A DNA stretch of 34,675 bases from Planctomycetia bacterium (GCA_030527105.1 JAUNBK010000029.1:3020-37694); one strand, 5' to 3'. Positions 7,805-17,006 are shown, counted from the stretch's first letter. Numbers and translations are program-made. Notes: generated by a model not told the origin, from the sequence alone.

Positions 7805-9112
7805 ATGTTGAAGGATTCAAAAATTTGGCGAGGCGTTGCGCTCCTCTTCTTTCTAGCGTTCTGCGTCGGCGCGCGTGCCGAAACGGACTCGCTCGAAGCG
7901 CGCGTCGCCGTGTTGGAGGAGGAGTTGCAGAGGCAAAACGAGGCTGCCGCTCTCAAGAAGGAGAGCGATGCGAAAAAACCTTCCGCGAAAATCGGAGGAC
8001 GATTTCACATCACGACGTCTGGATTTTCGCAAGACGACGCCGCGAAGGAAATTGCCGATTTTGAGAGCGGAGCCGAAATTCGACGCGCAAGAATCAGCGT
8101 CGCTGGCGACTTTCTCGACCAATACAACTACAAACTCGAGGTGGATTTCTCCTCCGGGGGCGATGTCTCCATAAAAGACGCTTTCATCGGAATGACACAC
8201 CTCCCGATCGCCTCTGATTTGCGCGTCGGACATTTCAAAGAACCGATCTCGTTGGAACGCCTCACGAGCAGCAACAACATTTGGTTTATCGAGCGCTCCG
8301 CCGGGTGCTCCATGTTCGACAAATACCTCTTCGGACGCTCCCTCGGTGTCTCGCTGGGGAACGCCTCGCAAAAGAAGGATTTTTCCTGGTCGCTCGGTTT
8401 CTTTAGCCCCGTCGACGACAAAAAAGTTGAATACCAAAACGATAACGATGGCTACGGTCTAACGCTTCGCATCGCGAAATTATTGTGGGAAGATTCCTCC
8501 GTGGGGGGAAATTTGCACGTTGGGTTTGGATATTCCTACAAATCTTGGGACGAAAAACAAAGCATGGACTGGGCGCCGGAATTGGAGACCGCGTTTGCGG
8601 AAACTCTCGTGAGGACGGGAACGTTTTATGGCACCGGCGCCACGCACACGTTCGTCCCGGAGTTCTTCTGGTCGCTTGGTTCCCTTGCCTTTCAAGCGGA
8701 ATATTTTATTGCTCAACTCCAAAATGATTCGTACGACAACCCAACTTTCACGGGTGGGTACGCACAAGTCTCATGGATGCTCTCAGGGGAGCACTACGAC
8801 TACGAAAAAGGGCGCGGTATTCTTAAAGGAATCGTACCAAATGCGCATTTTGCTCGATTGTGCAAAGAGGGAATTTGGTGCGCGGGTCCCGGGGCGTGGC
8901 AGGCAATTTATCGTTTTAGCTGGGCAGATGTCTCCGACTTGAACACCTCCATGTCGGGGAAAGTTTTCGACCACACGCTGGGTTTGAATTGGATTCTCAA
9001 TTCGAATACTCGCGTGATGTTTAATTATATCCTCTCGACGAACAAATTCGAAAATCGAGACGATGATGCGGTCGTGAGCGCTTTTGTCGGCGCGTTTCAA
9101 CTGCATTTTTGA
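7805..9112 (+). CDS. Outer-membrane porin of the OprO/OprP (phosphate-selective porin) family
   Basis: The protein has 435 residues from the ATG at 7805, chosen because AAGGA is about nine bases upstream and a clean signal peptide follows ('WRGVALLFFLAFCVGARA'). Residues 27-55 form a short predicted coiled coil ('LEARVAVLEEELQRQNEAAA'), as in trimeric porins of this family. The barrel then begins with 'GGRFHITTSGF', followed by the hallmark 'RRARISVAGDFLDQYNYKLEVDF', 'IKDAFIGM' and 'RVGHFKEPISLERLTSSNN', typical of OprP-like proteins. It ends in Phe after alternating strands ('AFVGAFQLHF'), as needed for outer-membrane insertion. It should let small solutes through the outer membrane; anion or phosphate preference cannot be read from the sequence. 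It stands alone, divergent from the LRR gene and convergent with sbcC. Confidence 0.85.
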   Translation: MLKDSKIWRGVALLFFLAFCVGARAETDSLEARVAVLEEELQRQNEAAALKKESDAKKPSAKIGGRFHITTSGFSQDDAAKEIADFESGAEIRRARISVAGDFLDQYNYKLEVDFSSGGDVSIKDAFIGMTHLPIASDLRVGHFKEPISLERLTSSNNIWFIERSAGCSMFDKYLFGRSLGVSLGNASQKKDFSWSLGFFSPVDDKKVEYQNDNDGYGLTLRIAKLLWEDSSVGGNLHVGFGYSYKSWDEKQSMDWAPELETAFAETLVRTGTFYGTGATHTFVPEFFWSLGSLAFQAEYFIAQLQNDSYDNPTFTGGYAQVSWMLSGEHYDYEKGRGILKGIVPNAHFARLCKEGIWCAGPGAWQAIYRFSWADVSDLNTSMSGKVFDHTLGLNWILNSNTRVMFNYILSTNKFENRDDDAVVSAFVGAFQLHF

Positions 9113-9148
9113 TATTTTCAGCACATTGCTTTGAAAAATCTCGCTCCG

Positions 9149-9212
9149 GAAGCCGTTCTGCGCAGACCCAACGGCGGACGGAACGGGAAATTTCAACGAG
9201 AAGTATTATAAC
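9149..9212 (+). repeat. Interspersed repeat family B, partial copy 2
   Basis: Only the right half is kept: AACGGCGGACGGAACGGGAA onward to GAAGTATTATAA. A short piece like the family's left end (CTTCTCCTATAAAATTC) follows at 9215-9231. It lies between the porin and the sbcC terminator, in plus orientation like the other copies. Confidence 0.65.
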
Positions 9213-9331
9213 TGCTTCTCCTATAAAATTCTCTCAAACACCCATCTGAAGGGTTCGCGAAAATCGCGGGATTCATTGCCGAATCGAACACGTTTTGGGA
9301 GAGATGTGCAAAGATGAGTCATGTTTGAAAA

Positions 9332-9382
9332 AAGTGCGCATCCTTCAATCCAAACGCCGGACTCCGGGACCTTGAAGGATGC
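9332..9382 (-). terminator. Rho-independent terminator overlapping the 3' end of sbcC
   Basis: GCATCCTTCAA (9338-9348) and TTGAAGGATGC (9372-9382) are perfect 11-bp complements. Read on the minus strand the stem is followed by GCAC and six T. The sbcC stop codon (9345-9347) lies inside the distal arm, so the last dozen codons form the terminator. Confidence 0.8.
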
Positions 9383-12300
9383 TTCTGCCGGCAGAAAAAG
9401 GTATCACTTCGATTTTTGTTTCGATTTTTTCCTTCAACGCTTCGACGTGAGAAATGATTCCGATGAGCTTGTTTCGACCATGGGCGGAACGGAAATTCTC
9501 GAGCGTGTTGAGGGCGTTGACGAGAGCGTCGTCGTCCAAGGAACCAAACCCTTCGTCCAGGAAAAAGGAGTTGATTTCGATATTTTTGCTGACGACCTGC
9601 GTCAAACCGAGCGCAAGGGAGAGACTCGCCAAAAACGTTTCGCCACCCGACAAATTATCTGCGGCACGGATTTGATTTTCCTGATGCGAATCTTCAATAA
9701 ACGTTTGAAGTCCCTTCCCCGCACGCAAGAGCAGACGATATCGAGGATTGAGCATCCGCAACTGCTCGTTCGCGTGAAAAAGAAGCATACTGAAAGTTAA
9801 ACTTTGCGCAAAACTCGTGAAACTATCGTCCTTGTTGCTCTCAGCGGCTCCCGTGATATCTCGAAGGCGCCGCCAGCGTGCCGCCTCGCGCTCTTGCCGA
9901 TTGAGTCGATCGCGAATTTCGCGCGCCAGCTCGTTTCGCTCATTGTCTTTTTCGAGCGTGTCCCTGAGGATCGCAACCTCCGCCACGGAGTCGTTAATTT
10001 GTGCATCAATCTTTTCTTTGTCCTGGAGAATTTCCTCCTTTGAACGCTGCGTTGCTGGATTTTTGCGCAACTCCTCAAGCTCCCCCCCAATCGACTCCCT
10101 GAGCGTCTTGAGTCGAATGGATTCGGCGTTGAGACCATCCTCCTCGGACTTCAACTTGGAGCGCTCCTCGGTCGGCATTATCGAAACGAAAAAATCAAGC
10201 GGCGTACGAAAATTCTCACAAGAGAGTTCGTCCTCAAATTTCTGGAGCAAAGACGCGCATTTTGCGACACTTTGTTCTACTTTTTCTGATTCCGCAATAC
10301 GTTGTTTTTCGACGCTCTCCAACCTCGTCTGGCAGCGTGTTTCTTCCTGCTTCGCAAGGTTTTCCCGAGCGGAGGCAACCTTGATTTCCTCGCGCCATGC
10401 GGACTCTTCCTTATTCGTCTCCTTCTCGCCAAAGGTTTCATGTCGTTCATGCTTCAAAAGTCGAATATCCTCTTCAATTCTTTCTTTACGTCTCGCCAGT
10501 TCCTCTTCACGAGCGCGAAACTCGTTCAAAAGGCGCTGAAGACCCTCGTTTTCGTGTTGAATCTTTTGAATAGCATTTTTTGTTTTTTGTATTTCGGACT
10601 CAACCTCGTCCCATTTTCTCAACCTCTCTTTGAGAGCATCCAGAGGAGCGTCGGGTACGTTTTCGTCAAAAAAATTACTAATTAAAGTTGTGAATATTTG
10701 CGCTTTCTCAGCATACTTCGCCCTCAAAGAATCGATTTCGTCCTTGAGAGTTTGAATCGTCTTCATAAGATACGAAATTATGTTCCTCGCCTGATTAATT
10801 TCGTCAGCGCATTTTTTCAAATCCTCGGTCGTCTTTTCTAAATCTTTTCGCGCGGAATCCATCTTTTTTTGCGCCTCGTCGCGATCGAGTTTTGATTTTT
10901 TCTCGTCTTGCTTCACTTCTTGCACACGATTTTTGAGACGTTCAATCTCTTCCTCGAGAATCGTGTCGTCGGAATACGTCTTTATTTCGAGTGCCACAAT
11001 GAGCGCGTCCCGCTGGCGGAGTTCCTCCTCAATTGCCTCGTCAAACTCATTTTTTGGATACTTTTTTAAGAAATCCGACGACGTTTTTTTAGACACCTCG
11101 GCTTGGGCGAGTTCCCTCTCCAACGTGTTTTTATTTTTCTCCAATTTTTTGATTTCCCCCTCAATTTCGGAGGGTTCTGACGGTCGATTCTCGACGTACG
11201 GATGGTGGGTCGCACCACAAAGAGGACACTCCGCCCCCTCCTCAAGCGACTCACGCAGATCGGCTAGCGATTTTAGCGCCGCCAGGTGGCGCGCCTCCTC
11301 GCGTTTTTCCGCCAATTCGTCACACAATTCAGAAAGATTTTCTCTCAATTCCTCCACCCTCTCGCTGCTTTTTCGTAAGATTTCCTCCTCTTCTTTGATC
11401 TCCTGGAGCCTTTTTTCTCTCATTTTTCTCGCCTCGCCAATCGATTTGAGGAGTCCCTCGAGACGATCAATCGTCTTCTTTTTCTCGTCCATTTCGCAAC
11501 GCAGCTCGTACAACGTGTTGAATGCGGTATCAATATTTTCGAAATCGCTCGTCAATTCCCGCGACGTTTTCTCTTTTTCGTCTTTCTCGCGCTCAATTTC
11601 GTCCAATTTTTGCGTTTTTTGCGCGATATCGTCTTTTTGCGCGTTCAATTTCGCTTCCGCCTGCGCCAACGCGCGTACTTTTTCGTCGAGCTGGCGCGCA
11701 CACTCATCCCTCTCTCTCATCGAAAACTCCGCTTGCGGCAACGTGTCTCGAAGTCGCTCATCCACGAGATTCTCCGACCTGTATTTTTCAAGCTGAGCCA
11801 AAGCGTCTTCGGTCTCCTTTTTTTGTTTCGCGAGTGTGTTTTGGTTTTTCTCACACTCCTGAATTTTCGCGTCCGTCTCGCGGATTGAAGAATCCATTTC
11901 TCGCTCACGTTTCGTTATTTCGAGAAGGCTCGCGTCGATTTCGCGTGTTTTTTGGATCAACTCAAGTTCGAGCGCAAATTCCTTCTGAATTATGTCCAGG
12001 ATTTGGGTTTCTTCTCGAGTTTTCGCCATCAAAATCGGCAACGTCTTCGTGAGATTCGATTCTTCCGCCACGATTTTCTCGAAATTCACGCGCAATTCTG
12101 CGTCATTTTTTGTCGCGACGTCGTACTCCTCCCACGCGGATCGGACTTTTTCGGCACGGAGCGCGAGCGTCAGCCGACGCCTATCTGGCTCGAAGCGCTT
12201 CTCCCTCGCCATCAATTCGTCGTATTCGGCGCTCAATTCGTCCCAACGTTTTGTTTTTTGCTCCAACTCCTCAACACATCGAATTTGATTTTCCAGACAT

Positions 12301-13022
12301 TTTTGCTCCGGAAGCATCGTTTTTTCGAGCAGCATTGAAACTTCGTTCAAACGTCTCTCTTTCTCGATTCGCTCTTGCTCGGGGAGAAAATCCATAGCCG
12401 AGATTTGCGATTGAATCTCCCTTTGCTTTTGTTCTTCCTCCGTCGTTTTCGTCGAAATGATGGTGCAAATTCCGCGATAAACCTCGGTTGACGTAATTTT
12501 CTCGAGAATGACCTTCTTATCCTTGGGGTCGGACTTCAAAAATTCCGCAAATTTCCCTTGCGCGAGCATGATCGATTGGGTGAATTGCGAAAAATCCATG
12601 CCGATGATTTGGGTCGTTTTCTCTTGCACCTCACGAAGTTTCGTCGCCAAAATGTCTCCATTCAGAAGCGAGAGTTGGCGCTCGACGCCCAAAAATGGGG
12701 ATTGAGCGTTGGATCTTTTCGTCCGCGAGTGCTCCCAACGCGCCTGGTATTTTTTCCCTCCGGATTCGAAAATCACCTCGGACCAGCATTCGTTCATGAG
12801 GTGCGACATAATATTGTCTTGCGTCTTCGAGAAATTCTCCAATCGCGGCGTGCGTCCATAGAGCGCCAGGCAAATCGCGTCGAGGATGGTTGTTTTCCCG
12901 GAGCCAGTGGGACCAATAATCGCAAAAAGCCCTGTTTTTGCGTATTCTGGCGACGTAAAATCAATCTCCCAACACCCCACGAGCGACGATAAATTGCAAA
13001 ATTTGACCCTAATCAATCTCAT
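9345..13022 (-). CDS. sbcC: Exonuclease subunit SbcC (Rad50-like ATPase)
   Basis: SbcC is the ATPase of the SbcCD complex, which opens DNA hairpins and processes blocked DNA ends. From the ATG at 13022 it has 1225 residues. Walker A 'GPTGSGKTT' is at 37-45. Long heptad coiled coils flank the zinc hook CPLC at Cys599/Cys602 ('GAECPLCGATHHPY'). The C-terminus has the ABC signature 'NLSGGETFLASLSLALGL' and Walker B 'SFFLDEGFGSLDDDAL'. Every part of a working SbcC is present. A longer frame begins 90 bases upstream, but those residues are Arg-rich and run in a second frame over sbcD. The chosen Met starts the family's 'MRLIRVKFCNLSS' strand and is preceded by GGGGGA. It overlaps the 3' end of sbcD by 14 bp, which suggests translational coupling. 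Confidence 0.95.
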   Translation of the reverse strand: MRLIRVKFCNLSSLVGCWEIDFTSPEYAKTGLFAIIGPTGSGKTTILDAICLALYGRTPRLENFSKTQDNIMSHLMNECWSEVIFESGGKKYQARWEHSRTKRSNAQSPFLGVERQLSLLNGDILATKLREVQEKTTQIIGMDFSQFTQSIMLAQGKFAEFLKSDPKDKKVILEKITSTEVYRGICTIISTKTTEEEQKQREIQSQISAMDFLPEQERIEKERRLNEVSMLLEKTMLPEQKCLENQIRCVEELEQKTKRWDELSAEYDELMAREKRFEPDRRRLTLALRAEKVRSAWEEYDVATKNDAELRVNFEKIVAEESNLTKTLPILMAKTREETQILDIIQKEFALELELIQKTREIDASLLEITKREREMDSSIRETDAKIQECEKNQNTLAKQKKETEDALAQLEKYRSENLVDERLRDTLPQAEFSMRERDECARQLDEKVRALAQAEAKLNAQKDDIAQKTQKLDEIEREKDEKEKTSRELTSDFENIDTAFNTLYELRCEMDEKKKTIDRLEGLLKSIGEARKMREKRLQEIKEEEEILRKSSERVEELRENLSELCDELAEKREEARHLAALKSLADLRESLEEGAECPLCGATHHPYVENRPSEPSEIEGEIKKLEKNKNTLERELAQAEVSKKTSSDFLKKYPKNEFDEAIEEELRQRDALIVALEIKTYSDDTILEEEIERLKNRVQEVKQDEKKSKLDRDEAQKKMDSARKDLEKTTEDLKKCADEINQARNIISYLMKTIQTLKDEIDSLRAKYAEKAQIFTTLISNFFDENVPDAPLDALKERLRKWDEVESEIQKTKNAIQKIQHENEGLQRLLNEFRAREEELARRKERIEEDIRLLKHERHETFGEKETNKEESAWREEIKVASARENLAKQEETRCQTRLESVEKQRIAESEKVEQSVAKCASLLQKFEDELSCENFRTPLDFFVSIMPTEERSKLKSEEDGLNAESIRLKTLRESIGGELEELRKNPATQRSKEEILQDKEKIDAQINDSVAEVAILRDTLEKDNERNELAREIRDRLNRQEREAARWRRLRDITGAAESNKDDSFTSFAQSLTFSMLLFHANEQLRMLNPRYRLLLRAGKGLQTFIEDSHQENQIRAADNLSGGETFLASLSLALGLTQVVSKNIEINSFFLDEGFGSLDDDALVNALNTLENFRSAHGRNKLIGIISHVEALKEKIETKIEVIPFSAGRSILQGPGVRRLD

Positions 13023-14307
13023 TTTTTCCCCCGTTCGTTTTTTCGTTCGCGAAATACGCCTCCAGCGCCTCGCCAAAGGTGGCTTGAATCTCTCCCACCT
13101 CCTCGGGGGCAATGTTTTTCGTTTCGAGAAACTTTCGGAACACTTCCTCCTCCGACATTGGCTCGAGATACTCCTTCTGAGGGTATATTTCCTCGTTCGA
13201 TTCTCGTTTCTTTATCTGCATTTCGACATGCAGAAGGCGCAGGAGGGAGCCAGCGCAAATATCGTGCAGCAGCCTAATTCCGTCGTAATTGTCGTACTCT
13301 CCCTTGCATTGGACTTTGAGCCACCATTCGGTCCCGGAATTGCGAAGCTCCATCGTTTGAGCCAACACTTCATCGATGCCCCCCTTAAGAATGCGGATTT
13401 TGTGGAAGCAAGGGACTTCAAGCCAATCCATCTCCAAAGCGCGACCGGGGACGGCGACAATCTCCACAAGCTGCTTTTGAGTGCGTGTTTCTTCGCTCCC
13501 GATCGGAATCGGCGCGCCACTATAGCGAACATGTTGGAATCCCTCCGCAATTTGTGGCAGATGCAAGTGTCCAAGCGCAATATAATCGAACTCCGGCGGG
13601 AAGTCGGCAGCAGGGAATTGAGCCAGCGTCCCCACTTGATGGATCGGTCGCGTTCCGTCGCCATCAAGTGTCTTTCCGTGTGCGGCAAAAAGATGCCCCG
13701 TCGCGATGAGAGAGATTTTCTCCCCACACTCTTCTGGTCGTTCTGCCGCAATCGACTCCCGCAGCGCGACGGCTTCTTGCGCCACTTCGCGATAAAAGTT
13801 GCGTATTCCGAGGAGAAGATTTCGCGTCCGCTCCTCGAGATTTTCCCCCTCCCCACTTTGGCGAATAAAACGATCCGGGAGATACGGCACGGCAGCCACG
13901 ATACACTCGCACCTTCCGTCCGCGCCGCGCAGGGGAAAAAGCATCTCCCGCTTGTCGTCGGGAGGAATCGCCACAATATGAACGTTGAGCAGTTCAAGCA
14001 CGTTTTTCGGCGCCTCGAGATATCCAGGCGAATCATGATTCCCCCCAACGAGCACGACGTATCGACAACACGACACCCCTCGCTGCCGATCGAGATAAAC
14101 GCGCTGAATGAAATTCATGTACAACTTCGCGGCACGAAGCGACGGCGTGGAGGAATCGAAAATATCTCCCGCGACGATAAGCGCATCGATTTTTCGCTCA
14201 ATGATCGTGTCCGCCAGCCAGTCGAGAAACCGTTTTTGCTCGTCGAGTCGTGATATTTGCTCCAATTTGGCATCCAAATGCCAGTCGGATGTGTGAAGTA
14301 TCCGCAT
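13009..14307 (-). CDS. sbcD: Exonuclease subunit SbcD (Mre11-like nuclease)
   Basis: SbcD is the metal-dependent nuclease partner of SbcC; the complex cleaves hairpins and trims double-strand ends. The 432 residues begin 'MRILHTSDWHLD', with metal ligands Asp8 and His10. 'AGDIFD' (Asp48), 'GGNHDS' (Asn90-His91-Asp92), 'ATGHLFA' and 'IALGHLHLPQ' follow in order, completing the calcineurin-like phosphoesterase motifs. The usual 'DWHLG' reads 'DWHLD' here. AGGAA lies about four bases before the ATG. sbcD is the first gene of the operon, and a copy of repeat family B ends 30 bp upstream, so any promoter must lie in or beyond that repeat. Confidence 0.95.
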   Translation of the reverse strand: MRILHTSDWHLDAKLEQISRLDEQKRFLDWLADTIIERKIDALIVAGDIFDSSTPSLRAAKLYMNFIQRVYLDRQRGVSCCRYVVLVGGNHDSPGYLEAPKNVLELLNVHIVAIPPDDKREMLFPLRGADGRCECIVAAVPYLPDRFIRQSGEGENLEERTRNLLLGIRNFYREVAQEAVALRESIAAERPEECGEKISLIATGHLFAAHGKTLDGDGTRPIHQVGTLAQFPAADFPPEFDYIALGHLHLPQIAEGFQHVRYSGAPIPIGSEETRTQKQLVEIVAVPGRALEMDWLEVPCFHKIRILKGGIDEVLAQTMELRNSGTEWWLKVQCKGEYDNYDGIRLLHDICAGSLLRLLHVEMQIKKRESNEEIYPQKEYLEPMSEEEVFRKFLETKNIAPEEVGEIQATFGEALEAYFANEKTNGGKNEID

Positions 14308-14336
14308 AGATTCCTATTTTTCCGTGGGTGAGACAC

Positions 14337-14444
14337 TATACTCGTTCTCCTTTAAAATTCCCGTTTTATGCGACGCTTTGCGAGCCGTGGTGCGTAGCTC
14401 CAACGGCGGACGGCACCGGAAATTTCAACGAGAAGTATTATAAT
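14337..14444 (+). repeat. Interspersed repeat family B, copy 3
   Basis: A full-length copy from TATACTCG to GAAGTATTATAAT, nearly identical to the copy at 33096-33203. It lies between the divergent sbcD (-) and ECF sigma (+) genes. Confidence 0.85.
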
Positions 14445-14597
14445 TTCTATCGAGTGTTTCGGTATTTGTTCCTACAAATTTCCTGATGGCGTGAAAAACC
14501 TCGTCCAGTATATCCCGTGGCGAGTCGTGTGTCAAGGGTTTTAGGAGATTTTTTCTTCTTTTTTTCCGAAAAAAGCCGCCTGTCCCTTCCCTGCCCC

Positions 14598-14626
14598 TTG
14601 TCGAAAAGAGAATTTAATGCTAAAAT
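14598..14626 (+). promoter_or_regulatory. Sigma70-type promoter of the ECF sigma factor gene
   Basis: TTGTCG (14598-14603), a 17-bp spacer and TAAAAT (14621-14626) lie 43 bp before the start codon. The -10 context GCTAAAAT is the same as at the promoter at 25996-26024. Confidence 0.55.
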
Positions 14627-14668
14627 GGTCTCGTATGTAGTTTTGTGTTGTTCGAATCTGGAGCGATC

Positions 14669-15298
14669 ATGGTGACTTCCCGAAAAACCAAACGCCGTCG
14701 AGCCATGTCTCAGACGGACGAGGAAATTATGGAGCAATTTTGCGCCACTAAGGAAGCGATCTTTCTTGAGGAGCTTATACGTCGCTACGAACATGATTTG
14801 TACAATTATCTTCGTCGCTATTTGGGGGACAGCCAGCTGGCGGAGGATGTTTTTCAATCGACCTTCCTCCAAATCTTTTTGAAATGCGACCAGTTCAACA
14901 CCAACCGCAGATTTCGACCGTGGCTTTATATGGTCGCCACCAATCAGGCGATCGACATACAGAGACGGAACAAGCGCCACAAGCACGCCAGTTTGGAAAA
15001 AAGCATTCTCCCAATGGAGGGGAACCTCGAAAATATATCGCTCTTGGATATTTTGCCGGGCGACATTGCTCCTCCCGAGGACGAGATGGTGCTCGAGGAG
15101 CGTGCCAGGCGGATTCGCGAGTGTGTCGATCGTCTGGCGGAGCCGCTGCGCCAAGTAATTATGCTCATTTATTATGAGGGAATGAAATATCGAGACGTCG
15201 CTCAGATTTTGGGAATCCCCGTCGGCACCGTGAAAAGCCGTCTCCACACGGCCGTGAAAAAACTCGGGCTGTGGATCAGAGGTGTTGAAGATCTATAA
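14669..15298 (+). CDS. RNA polymerase sigma-70 factor, ECF family
   Basis: The protein has 209 residues. Region 2 covers about residues 30-100: 'LIRRYEHDLYNYLRRYLGDSQLAEDVFQSTFLQIF' and the -10-recognising 'FRPWLYMVATNQAIDIQRR'. Region 4 covers about 150-205: 'ECVDRLAEPLRQVIMLIYYEGMKYRDVAQILGIPVGTVKSRLHTAVKKL', with its helix-turn-helix. Regions 1.1 and 3 are missing, as in all ECF factors. It directs RNA polymerase to a specific promoter set in response to a signal. The ATG at 14669 was chosen over an in-frame GTG 24 bases upstream because GGAG lies five bases before it. The next gene downstream, 201 bp away, resembles the start of an anti-sigma protein, which would fit a regulatory pair. 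Confidence 0.93.
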   Translation: MVTSRKTKRRRAMSQTDEEIMEQFCATKEAIFLEELIRRYEHDLYNYLRRYLGDSQLAEDVFQSTFLQIFLKCDQFNTNRRFRPWLYMVATNQAIDIQRRNKRHKHASLEKSILPMEGNLENISLLDILPGDIAPPEDEMVLEERARRIRECVDRLAEPLRQVIMLIYYEGMKYRDVAQILGIPVGTVKSRLHTAVKKLGLWIRGVEDL

Positions 15299-15499
15299 TA
15301 TTTTCCCCTTTTTATAATTTTTGCCAAAACCAACTCTGGTGCCTCTACGTATAATTTTCTAGTATCCGTCGGCTGCTCGGTGGGAATTGGGACTTTGCCA
15401 GGCGTAGATTTTATAAGTCTGCGTGGAATTTCGGCAGCCGTTTGCCATCGGCGCTGCGTACCGCCGTGCGTGCGTTGGGGAAACCAAGTTTCAAACGCG

Positions 15500-15961
15500 A
15501 TGAGTATAATGGACGATAGAAGTGAAAAAATAATCATGGACGAGAACACGCTGCTGGATTTTATTTTTGGGGGACAGTCCAAAGAGGAGGAGCAGGAGGT
15601 TTGCCGTCGACTGAGATCCGACCAGGAATTATGCAGACGGCATCAACTCTTAGTTAGTGTTCTGTGCCTGCCTTTGATGGCGCGGGATCAAATTCGCCAA
15701 GCGTTGGACCCCCCGCCTGATCTTGCGTTGAAGACCATCGCTTACGTGAAGGAGTCCCTTGCGGCTATGCAAAATCAAAACCCTCTCGACGTTTCCGCTT
15801 TGGAGAATGCCGACACCATTTCCGCCGCGCTTGTTGACACTGTCATCTCGAACAACCCTCAAAATGTTCCGCCTTTGGAGTGGGACGTGGTGCAAGAATC
15901 GGATTCTATCGAGTTGGCTCACCTTGAAATGGACATGAGAAGGTCGGACGATCGGGGCTGA
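15500..15961 (+). CDS. Hypothetical protein, possible soluble partner (anti-sigma-like) of the ECF factor
   Basis: The protein has 153 residues from the ATG at 15500. Met4 and Met13 are also possible starts, and no clear RBS separates them. I recognise no family with confidence. The segment 'NTLLDFIFGGQSKEEEQEVCRRLRSDQELCRRH' looks like the N-terminal 'L-L-D-x-L-x-G-x-L-x-x-E-E-x-x-x-V-E-x-x-L-x-x-D-P-E-L' helix pair of many anti-sigma factors. The rest is acidic and predicted soluble; there is no membrane helix and no zinc-finger HxxxCxxC. The frame extends upstream to 15380, but that part is Cys/Arg-rich and unlikely to be translated. It is separated from the sigma gene by 201 bp containing TATAAT at 15350-15355, so it may have its own promoter. 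Confidence 0.55.
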   Translation: MSIMDDRSEKIIMDENTLLDFIFGGQSKEEEQEVCRRLRSDQELCRRHQLLVSVLCLPLMARDQIRQALDPPPDLALKTIAYVKESLAAMQNQNPLDVSALENADTISAALVDTVISNNPQNVPPLEWDVVQESDSIELAHLEMDMRRSDDRG

Positions 15962-16009
15962 TCCCGAGGCTTAGGGCGGGTCCCAGCAGATTCTAAGGCG
16001 GATGCGTCC

Positions 16010-16035
16010 GCAAAAACAAGGACTCGGGGAAGTCC
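16010..16035 (-). terminator. Probable terminator of aat
   Basis: On the minus strand GGACT (16035-16031) pairs with AGTCC (16024-16020) around TCCCCG, followed by TTGTTTTTG. It begins immediately after the aat stop codon. The stem is short. Confidence 0.5.
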
Positions 16036-16755
16036 CTAAAAATCCTCCTTCCGCCACGCGAGGGTGTGTCCAAACGAGACGTCGCGCTTCAAGACGGCAT
16101 TTCGCACTCTCTCGTTGTACTCGGACTGCGGCAGAAACGTGAGGTGGAACTGCTTGAGATGATCATTTTCGAATTGGACGTCGATAAAATCGTACCCCCG
16201 CGCCTGAAGGTGCCGGACGATCCAAGCGAGCGCGACTTTCGAGGCGTCCGTCTCTCGATGGAATTTGGACTCTCCTGCAAAAAAAGCTCCGATGCCGACG
16301 CCATAAAGCCCGCCGACGAGTCGATTCTCGCGCCACACCTCGATCGAGTGCGCAAACCCAGCGTGATGAAGCGCGCAATACGCTTTAATCATCTGGGGAG
16401 TTATCCAAGTCCCGCCCTCATCGGGGCGAAATGCGTAGGCGCACCCCTCGACAACGCCGCGGAAGTTGCGATCAATCGAGACGTCAAACTTCCCACTGCG
16501 CAGCGTCTGGCGCAATCGGCGCGAGATGTGGAAGTTTTCGAACTCGATAATTGCCCTTTCGTGAGGCGCCCACCATGGGATTTCGGGAGAGCTATCCTCA
16601 CATGGCCAAGGAAAAATCCCGTGGATGTATGCGTCCAGAAGCATACGGACGGACAAATCGCCTCCGACGCCGAGAAATCCGTCCGAATCTGCCGTTGCTG
16701 TCGGAGGAAAGAGGGAGTGCTCCAACAGAAAACGGATATTTGTGTGCGATGGCAT
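16036..16755 (-). CDS. aat: Leucyl/phenylalanyl-tRNA--protein transferase
   Basis: Aat transfers Leu or Phe from tRNA to proteins with N-terminal Arg or Lys, marking them for ClpS/ClpAP degradation (bacterial N-end rule). From the ATG at 16755 it has 239 residues, the normal size. Family blocks are all visible: 'FLLEHSLFPP', 'GFLGVGGDLSVRMLLDAYIHGIFPW', 'WWAPHERAIIEFENFHISRRL', 'TWITPQMIKAYCALHHAGFAHSIEVW', 'LVGGLYGVGIGAFFAGESKF' and 'DASKVAL'. The frame continues 90 bases upstream, but AGGAG (plus-strand CTCCT 16763-16767) lies eight bases before this Met, and the extra residues do not match the family. It is a single gene with a decayed family B repeat directly upstream. Confidence 0.95.
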   Translation of the reverse strand: MPSHTNIRFLLEHSLFPPTATADSDGFLGVGGDLSVRMLLDAYIHGIFPWPCEDSSPEIPWWAPHERAIIEFENFHISRRLRQTLRSGKFDVSIDRNFRGVVEGCAYAFRPDEGGTWITPQMIKAYCALHHAGFAHSIEVWRENRLVGGLYGVGIGAFFAGESKFHRETDASKVALAWIVRHLQARGYDFIDVQFENDHLKQFHLTFLPQSEYNERVRNAVLKRDVSFGHTLAWRKEDF

Positions 16756-16766
16756 AAAAACGCTCC

Positions 16767-16841
16767 TATACTCGTCCCCCTTTGGCTTTTGTTTTGCGAG
16801 CCGTGGCGCGAAGCCCCAAGAGAAAAACTTCCTTAAGTATA
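16767..16841 (+). repeat. Decayed copy of repeat family B (copy 4)
   Basis: It begins TATACTCG, keeps TTTTGCGAGCCGTGG, and ends AAGTATA, but has lost about 30 internal bases relative to full copies. It abuts the aat ribosome-binding site. Confidence 0.45.
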
Positions 16842-16911
16842 CCACTTTTACGCGCTTTTGAAACCCCCACCGGGGAGAAATTTATACGCTCAGAAAAAAC
16901 CTCTCGACTCC

Positions 16912-16940
16912 TTGCGCAAACCGCGCGTTTCTGGTATAAT
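16912..16940 (+). promoter_or_regulatory. Strong sigma70-type promoter for the heparinase-like gene
   Basis: TTGCGC (16912-16917), a 17-bp spacer, and TATAAT (16935-16940) with an extended -10 TG one base before it. The transcript would have a leader of about 235 nt, into which family B copy 5 and a large palindrome fall. Confidence 0.6.
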
Positions 16941-17006
16941 TCATCTTGTTGTGTGCTTGTGGACGTTGGAAATACGGTCGGATCCGAAAATCCTAACGCC
17001 GGGTAT

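Noticed and set aside
9338..9382. Possible attachment or recombination site from the 11-bp inverted repeat
   Set aside because: Position at a gene end and the following T-run fit a terminator.
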